Shown: positions 51,708 to 60,708, counted from the stretch's first letter. The stretch: DNA of 64,000 nt from JBCBRD01 sp039819785 (GCA_039819785.1 JBCBRH010000010.1:51308-115307), one strand, 5' to 3'. Notes: generated by a model from the sequence alone, not told the origin. Program-made: numbers and translations.

Positions 51708-52928
51708 ATGGCGATCGCCTATGCCGATGACGCACAGCGGCCACTCCCCCAGGGGCCATGCGATCTGGTCTGTGATGTCCACGTTATCCAGCAGGCCAGC
51801 GACCTTGATCGACTGATCCGGGCATGGGCCGATACGTTCGGCGAGGCTGCAGGCGATGCTTGGCGCGAGCTGGAAGCTGCCGCGCATGCTCCCACGATCT
51901 TTACGTCATTTGCCTGGACGCGACATGTCATCAAACACCGCGAAGACGGTTTGGAAACGGCGGCCATTATCGCGGCGATTCATGATGGGCAACGGCTAAT
52001 GGCCCTCTGGCCCCTTGCGCTTCAACGCCTTGGACACCTCAACGTGGTGACAAGCCTCGGTGCGCCTTTTGATCAGTATGCCGGAACCCTCATCCATGGG
52101 GATGCGGATGTGGAACGTCTCATGGCTGAGATGGTGCGCGCCGTGCGCCAAAGGGTTCGGGCCGACGGGATGGTGCTGCGCAAGGCCAAAACGACGGGCG
52201 TGCTCTTTCGGGGGATGGCAAGAGATGCCCAGGTGATCGATGCGGGCGCCCAGGCGCCACAAATCTCATTCTCGACGGATGCGCCGTTCACCGACTTCAT
52301 GGGCACCGTGAATGCGAAGACGCGAAAGAACCTGCGCAACTATACCAATCGGCTTGCGCGCCTTGGTGCTCTGGAAAACAAGGTGGTGCAAGGCCATCAC
52401 GTCGCCGACCTGATTGCAGAGTCATTCGCGACCCGGCGCACGTGGCTCAACGACAAAGGCCTGTCGTCGGAGGCGTTCCGGGACAGCGGGTTCAAGGCAT
52501 TTGTCGACGGACTGGCGGCCGCCGAGCATAATGATCTCGGGTTGATCGGGTTTGCCATGCAGCTGGATGGACAGCCGATTGCGCTGCAGTGGGGGTTTGT
52601 CTATCGCGGCTGCTATTACGCTTATCTGTCATCACGCGATCCTGCGTTTGAAAGCTTCAGCGTGGGGCGCATTCATCTGCAGCATATACTGGAAGCGTGT
52701 CATGCGCGGGGGATAGGGAAACTGGACCTCATGGTACCAGCCGTCCCCTATAAGATGAGTTGGACAAAGCATGCCGACGATGTCGTTGATCTCGTTGTGC
52801 CTTGGACGCTGAAGGGTCAATTGGTGCTCAGGGGTTATGAGCAGCATGCCCGTCCAAGACTGAAGGCGATCGCCGGGCGCTTACCTTCACCGGTGCGCAA
52901 GAGGCTCTTTGGCTGGGCGAACCAGTAA
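51708..52928 (+). CDS. GNAT-family acetyltransferase, CelD/BcsL-like
   Basis: This 406-residue protein has the two-lobed GNAT layout of the CelD family: an N-terminal half with HAPTIFTSFAWTRHVIKHREDGLETAAIIAAIHDGQRLMALWPL and RRVRADG..., and a second GNAT lobe with IGFAMQLDGQPIALQWGFVYRGCYYAYLSSRDPAFESFSVGRIHLQHILEACHARGIGKLDLMVPAVPYKMSWTKHADDVVDLVVP. Members occur near cellulose or exopolysaccharide genes and are thought to acylate a polysaccharide or its precursor, but no such genes are next to this one. It is preceded by a cupin-like gene on the same strand. Confidence 0.85.
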   Translation: MAIAYADDAQRPLPQGPCDLVCDVHVIQQASDLDRLIRAWADTFGEAAGDAWRELEAAAHAPTIFTSFAWTRHVIKHREDGLETAAIIAAIHDGQRLMALWPLALQRLGHLNVVTSLGAPFDQYAGTLIHGDADVERLMAEMVRAVRQRVRADGMVLRKAKTTGVLFRGMARDAQVIDAGAQAPQISFSTDAPFTDFMGTVNAKTRKNLRNYTNRLARLGALENKVVQGHHVADLIAESFATRRTWLNDKGLSSEAFRDSGFKAFVDGLAAAEHNDLGLIGFAMQLDGQPIALQWGFVYRGCYYAYLSSRDPAFESFSVGRIHLQHILEACHARGIGKLDLMVPAVPYKMSWTKHADDVVDLVVPWTLKGQLVLRGYEQHARPRLKAIAGRLPSPVRKRLFGWANQ

Positions 52929-52996
52929 CCCGATTGAGCGTTGTCCGGCAGAGCGATCTTTCGCGGCCGGCTAACATGGGTTAGGGCTGTTGGCCC

Positions 52997-53707
52997 ATGA
53001 CCGAAACGCGATCACACATCACGCCTCCAACCCTGCCAATCCCACCGATGCGCCCGCTCGTCTATGCGCCGCCGCTCACGCCTCATCTGCGCGTGCTGCA
53101 CGAGGATGCCGACCTGCTTTTGGTGTCGAAACCGAGCGGGCTGTTGAGTGTGCCTGGTAAACATGCCGACCATGCCGATTGCCTGGAGGCCCGTGCGCAA
53201 TCGCTATTTCCGGAGGCGCGCATTGTGCACCGGCTGGACATGGACACGTCGGGTGTGATGGTGCTGGCGCGCACCTCGGCGGCCCATCGGCATGTCGGTC
53301 TGCAATTTGAAAAACGGCGTGTTTCGAAGCGCTACATTGCGCGCGTCTGGGGCGACGTGACGGGGGAAACAGGTGAGATCAATGCGCCGATTGTCTGTGA
53401 TTGGCCAAATCGTCCGCGACAGATGATCGACCATGACCGGGGCCGCGGCGCAATCACGTCGTGGCGTGTGATTGCGCGTGAGGAGGTTGGTCACACACGG
53501 GTGGAGCTGTTGCCAAAAACGGGGCGGTCCCATCAGCTGCGTGTCCACATGCTCTGCCTCGGCCATCCGATCCTCGGCGACAATATCTATGCGCACCAGG
53601 ACGCCCGCGATAATGCAGACCGGCTGCAACTGCACGCGGAGTTACTTGGCTTCCGCCATCCCACCGGTGGTCGGGAGATGACGTTTGAAGACCCGTGTCC
53701 GTTTTGA
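52997..53707 (+). CDS. RluA-family pseudouridine synthase
   Basis: This 236-residue enzyme isomerises uridine to pseudouridine in RNA. The catalytic motif HRLDMDTSG places the essential Asp at about residue 81. Other signatures are VLHEDADLLLVSKPSGLLSVPG, SKRYIARVWG and PKTGRSHQLRVHMLCLGHPILGDNIYA. There is no N-terminal S4 domain, so it is closer to RluA/RluC-short or TruC-like members than to RluB/RluD types. Targets in E. coli RluA are 23S U746 and tRNA U32; this protein's target is not known. The gene converges on yidD. Confidence 0.9.
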   Translation: MTETRSHITPPTLPIPPMRPLVYAPPLTPHLRVLHEDADLLLVSKPSGLLSVPGKHADHADCLEARAQSLFPEARIVHRLDMDTSGVMVLARTSAAHRHVGLQFEKRRVSKRYIARVWGDVTGETGEINAPIVCDWPNRPRQMIDHDRGRGAITSWRVIAREEVGHTRVELLPKTGRSHQLRVHMLCLGHPILGDNIYAHQDARDNADRLQLHAELLGFRHPTGGREMTFEDPCPF

Positions 53708-53896
53708 TCTTTGGTATGCTTGGCTCCACCGCACAGCTTGCGGGGATTACGGGGATTGCTGAGGGCACGGCGTTAGCCCCAATCACCCGTGCGGTTCAGA
53801 CACCGGTTTGCGCCACCTGAAAACGCCGTTGTCGGCTTTGACATCTGTTCTGATGGTTTTTGGAGACTGTGAGCAGGCGACCACGGCAAACGTCCA

Positions 53897-54313
53897 TCAA
53901 TTGTTTTGTTGGTCGGCGGCGTGTCGCTCTGAATTGGGCGGCGGTCCAACTTGCTCTGTCCAAGGCTGTTCGATGTCCGCGCCCGTCCACCGGCCGTAGC
54001 GCCATGGTGCAAGCGGGTGGTGTTCACACGATAAATCGGGGACAGGATCATAGCCCGCCGTGCCATATGGGTTGCAGCGGCACAGGCGAGAGGCCATCAG
54101 CCATCCACCGCGCCACGCGCCATGGGTATCAATGGCTTCGAGGCTGTATTCAGAGCATGTCGGCAGGTGCCTGCAGTGCCAGCCGAAAAATGGCTTGAAC
54201 GTCCATCGGTAAATATGGATCGGGGCCTTCACCACTCCGCGAACGAAGCTACCCGCCCAACCGGCAGACAACCTGACGCTGCTATCCCGCTTCGGCGTAA
54301 GCTGTTGTGTCAT
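53897..54313 (-). CDS. yidD: Membrane protein insertion efficiency factor YidD
   Basis: From the ATG at 54313 (a TTG at 54328 is less likely) the protein has 138 residues; its start lies inside the end of the upstream gene. The core VVKAPIHIYRWTFKPFFGWHCRHLPTCSEYSLEAIDTHGAWRGGWLMASRLCRCNPYGTAGYDPVPD contains the conserved cysteines and the YS-x-x-A motif. YidD assists YidC-dependent insertion at the inner membrane. The C-terminal tail after RCNPYG is longer than usual and hydrophilic. It normally sits beside rnpA and yidC; here it is with a NifU-like scaffold, an arrangement seen in Rhizobiales. Confidence 0.93.
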   Translation of the reverse strand: MTQQLTPKRDSSVRLSAGWAGSFVRGVVKAPIHIYRWTFKPFFGWHCRHLPTCSEYSLEAIDTHGAWRGGWLMASRLCRCNPYGTAGYDPVPDLSCEHHPLAPWRYGRWTGADIEQPWTEQVGPPPNSERHAADQQNN

Positions 54314-54749
54314 CTTGATGTGCTGCAATCTGGCGGAAAGCCTTGTCGAGAGCGTCGAAGATCAACAACGTGGACGTGTGGCGGGCCTTATAGTCTTTGA
54401 CTGGCTGCAAGACGCCAAGATCGGCCCACCGGCCCTCCGGCTTGGGGCCGTCTTCTTTCAGCATCTTACGCATTGTTTCAGCCACATCGCGTAGTTCATC
54501 CGGCGTCGTGCCGATGATTTCCCGGCCCACGACGGACGCGCTGGCCTGACCCAGCAGGCAGGCTTTGACGTTTTGTGAGAAGCCTGTGACAACGCCGTTC
54601 GCCATCTGGATGGCAACCGAGACTGTCGAGCCGCAAAGCTTGGAGTGCGCGGAGGCGGTGGCGTCCGGGTTGGCAAGTGGTTCTGTTCCCGGAATGGCGG
54701 CTGCCAGTTCAAGGATACGGTTGCCATAAATGTCGTCGAGATCGCTCAT
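54282..54749 (-). CDS. NifU-like Fe-S cluster assembly scaffold
   Basis: This 155-residue protein has the IscU/NifU-N fold: DDIYGNRILELAAAIPG, HSKLCGSTVSVAIQMANGVVTGFSQNVKACLLGQASASVV with cysteines at about 39 and 64. The third canonical ligand position, usually Cys in an RCATL-type motif, reads ARHTSTLL, so His stands there in place of Cys. This pattern is known to me from rhizobial relatives, but I cannot confirm that they bind a cluster. The final part (LDKAFRQIAAHQDDTTAYAEAG) is helical. Its stop overlaps the yidD start, so both are translated from one message. Confidence 0.85.
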   Translation of the reverse strand: MSDLDDIYGNRILELAAAIPGTEPLANPDATASAHSKLCGSTVSVAIQMANGVVTGFSQNVKACLLGQASASVVGREIIGTTPDELRDVAETMRKMLKEDGPKPEGRWADLGVLQPVKDYKARHTSTLLIFDALDKAFRQIAAHQDDTTAYAEAG

Positions 54750-54933
54750 TTGGCCTCCAAAGACCGTGGTTGCGCAAGACTTTCGCGCTGCTCCAGCTTT
54801 AATCTACATGACGAAAGCGGTTGCGTCATGCCATGTAATGGTCGCTGTTCGCGCCAGGAAATTGGTCGGTTTGCCGAAAACGTGAATGCTCGCTTTTGCT
54901 TGCCGACGGGCACTTTAAGTCAGAAAACACCCT

Positions 54934-55389
54934 ATGCCAGACCGTGATCCGCTATTTTTCGCTGAACGAACTGACACGCTAACGGTGGAACAAGGCGATG
55001 AGTTCAGCCCAAAGTTTGACGCCAATGGTCTCATCCCAGCCATTGTGACAGAGGCTGGCGGCGCAAATGTGCTGATGTTTGCGTTTATGGATGCTCACGC
55101 CCTGCGCCTGTCGATTGAAACCGGGACGGCGCACTTTTTCTCACGCTCACGCAACAGGCTTTGGAAAAAGGGCGAGGAAAGCGGAAATACATTGCAGATT
55201 GAGACAATGCGCACTGACTGTGACCAGGATGTCGTTTGGCTTAGCGTTCGGGTGCAAGGTGACGGTGTTGCCTGTCACACTGGCGCGAAAACATGTTTTT
55301 ACCGCCGGATCGATCTCAAGCCGTTGAGCCTGAAGGCAAGCGATCAAGAGCCGAACGACGATCAACCACCTCGCCTGATACGCGAGTGA
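54934..55389 (+). CDS. hisI: Phosphoribosyl-AMP cyclohydrolase
   Basis: This 151-residue enzyme catalyses the third step of histidine synthesis. It has the signatures NVLMFAFMDAHALRLSIETGTAHFFSRSRNRLWKKGEESGNTLQIETMRTDCDQDVVWLSVRVQGDGVACHTGAKTCFYRR. The cysteines in TDCDQD and ACHTGAKTCFY match the zinc ligands, and the Asp residues the Mg2+ site. It is the single-domain form (no HisE fusion). It is transcribed away from the NifU-like gene. In several Rhizobiales a folE gene lies near this locus; none is present between the two here. Confidence 0.95.
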   Translation: MPDRDPLFFAERTDTLTVEQGDEFSPKFDANGLIPAIVTEAGGANVLMFAFMDAHALRLSIETGTAHFFSRSRNRLWKKGEESGNTLQIETMRTDCDQDVVWLSVRVQGDGVACHTGAKTCFYRRIDLKPLSLKASDQEPNDDQPPRLIRE

Positions 55390-55490
55390 TACGGTTGGTT
55401 TGGTTTTTAAGAACGTCTCCGAATTAGGATGGCCGGGACGGGTCGCCTATGTGATGTGGTGACCACGAAGATCGTGCGAGGGCCTTGGGC

Positions 55491-56510
55491 ATGGAAGATG
55501 GATTGATCGGTTTGGCGCTCGGCGGCGGTGTCGCGCGCGGCTGGTCACACATCGGGGTCATCCGCGCCCTGCACGAAGCTGGTATTTTTCCTGATATCAT
55601 CGCAGGCACGTCCATTGGAGCCGTGGTGGGCGGGTGCCATTCAGCCAAGCGTCTGGACGACTTGGAAGACTTCGCGCGCGGGCTCAACCGCCGGCGCATG
55701 TTCGGCTACCTGGATTTCAATCTGGCCGGCACGGGGTTGATCAACGGGCACCGGCTTGGCGAGACGCTGAAGCAGGCACTGGGTGATGCCCAGATTGAAG
55801 ACCTGGACACGCGGTTCGTTGCCGTTGCCACCGAGATCGGTAGCGGACACGAGATCTGGTTGTCGCAAGGCCCGCTGGTGGAGGCTGTCCGGGCCTCTTA
55901 CGCGTTGCCGGGCATCTTCCGGCCGGTCAAGCTCAACAACCGCTGGCTGTTCGACGGGGCGCTGGTCAATCCGGTTCCAATCTCTGTTTGCCGGGCGTTG
56001 GGCGCGCGGTATGTGATTGCCGTCAATCTCAATTTCGACCTCTCAAGCCGGGCGTCCTTGGCTCCTCAGGTGGAACCCGCCAGACCCAGCCCCAGCCCCA
56101 GTGCTGATGCGTTGGATGACCAAGCTGACAAAGGCGTCCAGCATGCGGTTGAGTTTGCGGCCGATGAGACATCGTCGGGAGCGCGCAAACGCTCGAACGC
56201 GAAGCGATTATTGCAGCGCCAGCTATTGCAACGCACAAATGATGTCCCTGGCATCTCGACGGTGGTGGTGGAAGCTTTCAACATTGTGCAGGACCGGATT
56301 GCGCGATCACGCCTTGCAGGCGATCCACCGGATGCAATGATTTCGCCGCGCCTGCACGGGATCGGGTTATTTGACTTCCACCGCGCCGATGAGTTGATCA
56401 CGCGCGGCCGGGTCGCCGTTGCGCGGGACCTGGAGACGATCCAACATGAGATCGACATCAGACGGAAACACGGCATGCTAAGAGACAACATGAAGTCAGG
56501 CGCAGTCTGA
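55491..56510 (+). CDS. Patatin-like phospholipase (RssA/NTE family)
   Basis: From the ATG at 55491 (a TTG at 55485 is an alternative) the protein has 339 residues. The oxyanion GGGVARGWSHIG, nucleophile GTSIGAVVGG with Ser41 and the catalytic DGALVNP with Asp155 define an active patatin domain. The second half (RASLAPQVEPARPSPSPSADALDDQADKG and NDVPGISTVVVEAFNIVQDRIARSRLAGDPPDAMI) is a linker plus helical C-terminal region typical of RssA-like proteins. It probably hydrolyses phospholipids or lysophospholipids. Cytoplasmic, no signal peptide. It lies 101 bp after hisI on the same strand. Confidence 0.92.
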   Translation: MEDGLIGLALGGGVARGWSHIGVIRALHEAGIFPDIIAGTSIGAVVGGCHSAKRLDDLEDFARGLNRRRMFGYLDFNLAGTGLINGHRLGETLKQALGDAQIEDLDTRFVAVATEIGSGHEIWLSQGPLVEAVRASYALPGIFRPVKLNNRWLFDGALVNPVPISVCRALGARYVIAVNLNFDLSSRASLAPQVEPARPSPSPSADALDDQADKGVQHAVEFAADETSSGARKRSNAKRLLQRQLLQRTNDVPGISTVVVEAFNIVQDRIARSRLAGDPPDAMISPRLHGIGLFDFHRADELITRGRVAVARDLETIQHEIDIRRKHGMLRDNMKSGAV

Positions 56511-56723
56511 GGGTGCCGCGCCTGGTGCTGCTCGGAACAGACTGTGGTCCCGTCTGGGATGTCGTCATGATTGGTTGGTGATGGCGTGACCCGTGCGCCG
56601 CGCGATGTCGATGCACTTGGCCTGTCCTCTCACGACGCGGACGCTCTTGTTTGAGGCTGCGACCAGTGGCTAGCACACTGAGCGAAGTTGGTCCGAACAG
56701 TTCGCCCGGACACACACTCAGCG

Positions 56724-57155
56724 TCAGCCGGTCGCGAGGTATCCGCGCATGGCCGAGACTTCCATCTCCACTTCGGCGATGTGGTTTTTCACGACGTCTC
56801 CAATTGAGACGATCCCGACAAGGCGATCGTTATCCATGACGGGCACATGCCGGAACCGACCGGTGGTCATGAGTGCCATCAGCTCGTCAATGGAGTGATC
56901 CAGCGTACAGGTCGTGACGGTCTTCGTCATGACCGCGGAGGCTGGCTTTGAAAGCGTCGACGGGCCACCCTCGGCGATCGCGCGAACCAGGTCCCGTTCG
57001 GACATGATGCCGATCACAGCACCGTTGTCGTCGCAAATCACAATTGCACCGATCTTCTCTGCAGCCAGCCGCTCAGCAATGGATTGCAGCGTGGACGTTG
57101 CCAGCGCGGTGGTTACGGTGCCGCCCTTGGCCTTCAGTATCGTCGAAATATTCAT
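56724..57155 (-). CDS. CBS-pair protein
   Basis: From the ATG at 57155 the protein has 143 residues consisting of two CBS domains in tandem. The first (MNISTILKAKGGTVTTALATSTLQSIAERLAAEKIGAIVICDDNGAVIGIMSERDLVRAI) and second (VMTKTVTTCTLDHSIDELMALMTTGRFRHVPVMDNDRLVGIVSIGDVVKNHIAE) both carry the usual hydrophobic-Asp-hydrophobic-Gly-hydrophobic-S/T-x-x-D pattern. CBS pairs bind adenosine nucleotides such as AMP or ATP and act as sensors. An upstream in-frame start would add an untypical leader. The partner enzyme or channel is unknown. It is convergent with the patatin gene. Confidence 0.92.
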   Translation of the reverse strand: MNISTILKAKGGTVTTALATSTLQSIAERLAAEKIGAIVICDDNGAVIGIMSERDLVRAIAEGGPSTLSKPASAVMTKTVTTCTLDHSIDELMALMTTGRFRHVPVMDNDRLVGIVSIGDVVKNHIAEVEMEVSAMRGYLATG

Positions 57156-57312
57156 CAGGTCGCCATCCTTTCCTTGTCCCATCCCAGTGTCAGGAAGGCG
57201 CTTATGCGCTCTGTTTGATCGAAGGCGGCTGAAATTGCAAAAAGCTGAACCGCGTTTCGTGACACCGATTTTAGACATATATGGTGCGACGTTTCGGCGC
57301 GATCTGCAAGCC

Positions 57313-58041
57313 TCACTGCACAAGATAAGGCTTCGGCGGTGGACGGCGCCAGGGGTCGAAGGCACCGAACAAGAGTAAACCAGCCAGAAAACCGCCAACA
57401 TGGGCTTCCCACGCAATGCCACCTGAGCCGGTGGGCCCGAACAGTCCAAGCACCGAAAGCAGGTTGATCAGAAGCCAAACGGCAGTGATCGCAATGATCC
57501 TCACGTCGGTTAGGGTTTCGGCCAGACTGAGCCTTGGAATTGTGCGCGGCGCTTCGCGCAATGCAGCAAACCGGCCTTGGTCAATGGCTGGAAACATGAA
57601 CCGCAAAACGGCGGCCATCATTCCAGATACAGCCCCTGAGGCTCCGACCATCGGAACCAGCTGACCATAATTGAAGACCATAAACACGACCGCGCCGATG
57701 ACGCCTGTGAGAATGGTGAAGCCCAGAAATCTTAAGCCACCCGTTCGCAATGCGATGGCGCCGCCGAATGCGAGAAACCATGCCGAATTGAACATCAGAT
57801 GGGTTATGTCGCCGTGCACCAACATATGCGTCACGAAAGATGTGACGCCTGTGATTGCGCCACCTGGAAAGGCATCCATCAAGCCGGTGTAGCGAGCGGG
57901 AATAAACGCAAGCGCCAGGAGAAGGTCGTTGTCCATGGCGACGTCGAGGAATTGCCTGACGATGTGGACGGCAGCAAAAAGCGCGATCACGCCCACAACC
58001 ACGGCTGGGACGTTAAAAATCGGCTGACGGTCTTGGTTCAA
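57313..58041 (-). CDS. Rhomboid-family intramembrane serine protease
   Basis: This 242-residue protein starts at TTG 58041, with GGAG about 9 bases upstream; no closer ATG gives a plausible N-terminus. About six membrane helices are visible. The HxxxN pair lies in HLMFN (His81, Asn85), the catalytic Ser in GASGAVSG (Ser135) and the catalytic His in WEAHVGGFLAG (His214), matching the rhomboid dyad. It cleaves transmembrane substrates; the target is unknown. In Rhizobiales it often sits next to the CBS-pair gene, as here. Confidence 0.92.
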   Translation of the reverse strand: MNQDRQPIFNVPAVVVGVIALFAAVHIVRQFLDVAMDNDLLLALAFIPARYTGLMDAFPGGAITGVTSFVTHMLVHGDITHLMFNSAWFLAFGGAIALRTGGLRFLGFTILTGVIGAVVFMVFNYGQLVPMVGASGAVSGMMAAVLRFMFPAIDQGRFAALREAPRTIPRLSLAETLTDVRIIAITAVWLLINLLSVLGLFGPTGSGGIAWEAHVGGFLAGLLLFGAFDPWRRPPPKPYLVQ

Positions 58042-58333
58042 GCGAATGGGCTCCGGTTGGGCTTAGCGGGTTAAGCGTTACAGGCCCGGTTGCCGAACAA
58101 CAACTGCCCAATTCATCCAGGCCTCAGCATTGCGCTCAAATTGGGGATTAAAGCTCCGCCGACGGACGGGTTGCCAGCCCCACTCCAGCCGAACTCCAAC
58201 GCTGCAAATGGCATGGATGCTGCTCACTCCTTTGGCAAACCCAAACGGGACGTTCTGTTCCGTACCACTCTGGGACACGACAAAGGCCTGGGCAGCGCCT
58301 GTCCCTTAATGGCCGATAAGGACACTTGCATTT

Positions 58334-59062
58334 ATGCGACGCGCCACAAGTTTGGAGCTTTATCGCTATTGGAACGCCGTTCGTGGCCACAGATCCGCGC
58401 CAAGGCGCTTTGAGATCGAGCCCTCCGATATCAGTGATCTTCTACCGGAAACGTTGATCCTTGAGACGCAGGCTGACGCCTCATATCACTACCGTCTCGC
58501 AGGGACGCGGATTTGCGAAATGTTCGGTCAGGAATTTCGCGGCAGTGCGTTCCTGGACGGCTGGACCGAACCCGACCGCGAAACCCTCTTAAGGCGGCTG
58601 CGTCTCATCAAAGAGCGGGGCGCTGTGTTGTGCTTTGAGTTCGACGTCCGCTCGACTGCAGGCCACACAGCCACTTTTGAATGTCTTGTCATGCCATTGC
58701 ACCACGCCACAACGCGGGTTGACCGGTTCTTGGGTTGCATGGGCCCGGTTGGGGAGGGTGCAAAAGCAGATGTCGCGATTGACCGCCGTGCCCTGGACAT
58801 CGCTGCACCCCAGCCGCCTGACTGGATCGGCGACTATCCGGTTGTCGCACGCAGCCTTGGGGCGTTTGAGGTGATCTGGCCCGACACCACTGAACCAGTC
58901 GACCCATCGATGGCAGCAGGTGAAACCGCGCCGGACCATGACGTACCGGCCGATGCATTCCATACGCCGTCTGTGAGGATGGCCCGGATTGTTCGCGATA
59001 ATCGCCGCCAGTTCCGGGTGTACGATGGGGGGCTTGCGGGCCACCCTGCGGATGATGCCTGA
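58334..59062 (+). CDS. PAS-domain protein (PAS_5 type)
   Basis: This 242-residue soluble protein opens with a PAS_5-like domain of about 130 residues: LYRYWNAVRGHRSAPRRFEIEPSDISDLLPETLILETQ, YHYRLAGTRICEMFGQEFRGSAFLDGW and TFECLVMPLHHATTRVDRFLGCMGPV. The family is common in Alphaproteobacteria and is a sensory module without a known ligand. The C-terminal about 90 residues are Pro/Asp-rich with no recognised domain. It lies 5' of the PilZ gene on the same strand with a 199 bp gap and may belong to the same signalling group. Confidence 0.8.
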   Translation: MRRATSLELYRYWNAVRGHRSAPRRFEIEPSDISDLLPETLILETQADASYHYRLAGTRICEMFGQEFRGSAFLDGWTEPDRETLLRRLRLIKERGAVLCFEFDVRSTAGHTATFECLVMPLHHATTRVDRFLGCMGPVGEGAKADVAIDRRALDIAAPQPPDWIGDYPVVARSLGAFEVIWPDTTEPVDPSMAAGETAPDHDVPADAFHTPSVRMARIVRDNRRQFRVYDGGLAGHPADDA

Positions 59063-59261
59063 ACCAACACGCCTCACCAAACCTCCCACTCAACGGTACT
59101 CATGATCGTTTGAATACGATTTTGGGCCAGCAATTAGCTGTTCGTTAAGTCACCTTGTACCAGAATGGCTGAACGGTTGTGATGGGTGACACACGCGCTG
59201 TGCACCCCGGCATGCGGGGGCCTAGCTTGGGGCGCCCTCAGCGATTTTGAGGTTTGCGTCT

Positions 59262-59906
59262 ATGATTTTGAAAAGTCCTCTGTCTCCGGCTTCGGGACGT
59301 TCGTCCATGGCGCCAATCCAGGATGACCGTGTCGAGGCGGACAATCGACTCTACAATCGGGTTGCCCTTCCACTGCTCGGGCGATTTATGCGCGAGAACC
59401 GCTCTGAGTATCCTTGCAAGCTGGCCGACATCTCTGTTGGCGGTGCTGCCATTCTGTCGCCCATGGCGTTGGAAATGGGCGAACGTGTCGTAGTCTACTT
59501 CGACGACATCGGAGGCCTTGAAGGGTTTGTGGTCCGTCAGTTTGAAGGCGGGTTTGCAATGACCATTCGGGCCAGTGCGAAGAAGCGTGAAAAACTAGCC
59601 GCCACTTTGACGTGGCTCGTCAACAGCCAGCATTACGAAGGGCTTGAAGCGCGCAGGCATGATCGCTTCGTCCTCAACAACAAGACCACGGATTTGCGCT
59701 TCCCCGATGGTGCGGTCGCACAGTGTCGACTGATTGACATATCGGTCTCAGGCGCGTCGATTGAAATTGATCTGAGGCCAGAAATCGGCACGGAACTTTC
59801 CTTGGGGAAACAACGCGCCATCGTTCGCCGCCATCATGAGAACGGAATTGGTGTCCAGTTCGTCACAGAACAGGAACCCGATGCTCTCAAACGCTTTGTT
59901 GATTGA
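59262..59906 (+). CDS. Tandem PilZ-domain protein
   Basis: From the ATG at 59262 the protein has 214 residues with two PilZ-like domains. The first (about 30-115) has DISVGG (56-61) but lacks the upstream RxxxR. The second (about 128-214) has a full signature: ARRHDR (RxxxR at 131-135) and DISVSG (159-164). The second domain is therefore predicted to bind c-di-GMP, while the first is degenerate. Such proteins act as c-di-GMP receptors regulating motility, cellulose or adhesion. The next gene downstream encodes a LapG-like protease, suggesting a biofilm-related link. Confidence 0.9.
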   Translation: MILKSPLSPASGRSSMAPIQDDRVEADNRLYNRVALPLLGRFMRENRSEYPCKLADISVGGAAILSPMALEMGERVVVYFDDIGGLEGFVVRQFEGGFAMTIRASAKKREKLAATLTWLVNSQHYEGLEARRHDRFVLNNKTTDLRFPDGAVAQCRLIDISVSGASIEIDLRPEIGTELSLGKQRAIVRRHHENGIGVQFVTEQEPDALKRFVD

Positions 59907-60063
59907 GGGTAGACATACGTGTTGGGTTACCACGGCGAGGGCAAAACGTGGTGGTGGACCTGTTGGAGTTGCTGCAGAGGGTTTGCAGCATCGTAAATTT
60001 GGCGTCAGCCTGATCCGTTCGATCGTGTGGCGTGCGTCAAGTCGTGTTGAGTGGGGTTGTGTT

Positions 60064-60708
60064 ATGAGTCGGTACGGGTTGTTGCTTGGCATCCTTTTTT
60101 GTGGCTTTGCCGCCAGTGTGTCTCCGATCGCGGATGCGGGTCCGTTGAGCGGGCAGGGCAACGGGACATCCAATTTCATGCGCATCCATGGTCCTGCGCA
60201 GGCACCTTATGGGTTTGTCCGCTTTTGCGAATCCAACGCGCACCATTGTTCGGGCGGTGCCCAGATTTCCGGCCGTTTTAACGCGACGCCTGAGCGCCTC
60301 AGCGAGCTTGATCAGATCAACCGCTTTGTGAACGCGCGGATCCGGCCGCAGACCGATGCCCAAATCTATGGCGTATCTGAATACTGGACGCTCCCTACGA
60401 CCGTTGGGGATTGCGAGGATTACGCGCTGTTGAAGCGGCAGATGCTGATTGAGCGCGGCTGGCCGCCAGGATCATTGTTGCTGACGGTGGTGCGTGACGA
60501 GATTGGCGATGGCCATGCCATTTTGACGGCCCGCACGGCGCAGGGCGACTTCGTCCTCGACAACAAATTCTCAGACGTCCGGATCTGGAACGCAACGCCA
60601 TATGAGTATGTGATGCGCCAGTCTTACGTGAACCCGCGCGCCTGGGTCTCACTCGACGCAGCCTATACCGACGCGCCAGCTGAAATGGCGGGTGCTGGAA
60701 ACTACTGA
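60064..60708 (+). CDS. Transglutaminase-like cysteine peptidase (LapG-like, BTLCP)
   Basis: From the ATG at 60064 (GTGGGG upstream) the protein has 214 residues. A signal peptide (MSRYGLLLGILFCGFAASVSPIADA) precedes GPLSGQG. The catalytic triad is Cys117 in VGDCEDYALLK, His151 in GHAILTART and Asp166 in LDNKF. This order and spacing are those of the bacterial transglutaminase-like cysteine proteinase family, which includes LapG, the periplasmic protease that releases the LapA adhesin under c-di-GMP control via LapD. Many alphaproteobacteria carry single BTLCP genes of unknown target. No lapD or large adhesin gene is nearby. The neighbouring PilZ gene makes a c-di-GMP link plausible but unproven. 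Confidence 0.88.
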   Translation: MSRYGLLLGILFCGFAASVSPIADAGPLSGQGNGTSNFMRIHGPAQAPYGFVRFCESNAHHCSGGAQISGRFNATPERLSELDQINRFVNARIRPQTDAQIYGVSEYWTLPTTVGDCEDYALLKRQMLIERGWPPGSLLLTVVRDEIGDGHAILTARTAQGDFVLDNKFSDVRIWNATPYEYVMRQSYVNPRAWVSLDAAYTDAPAEMAGAGNY

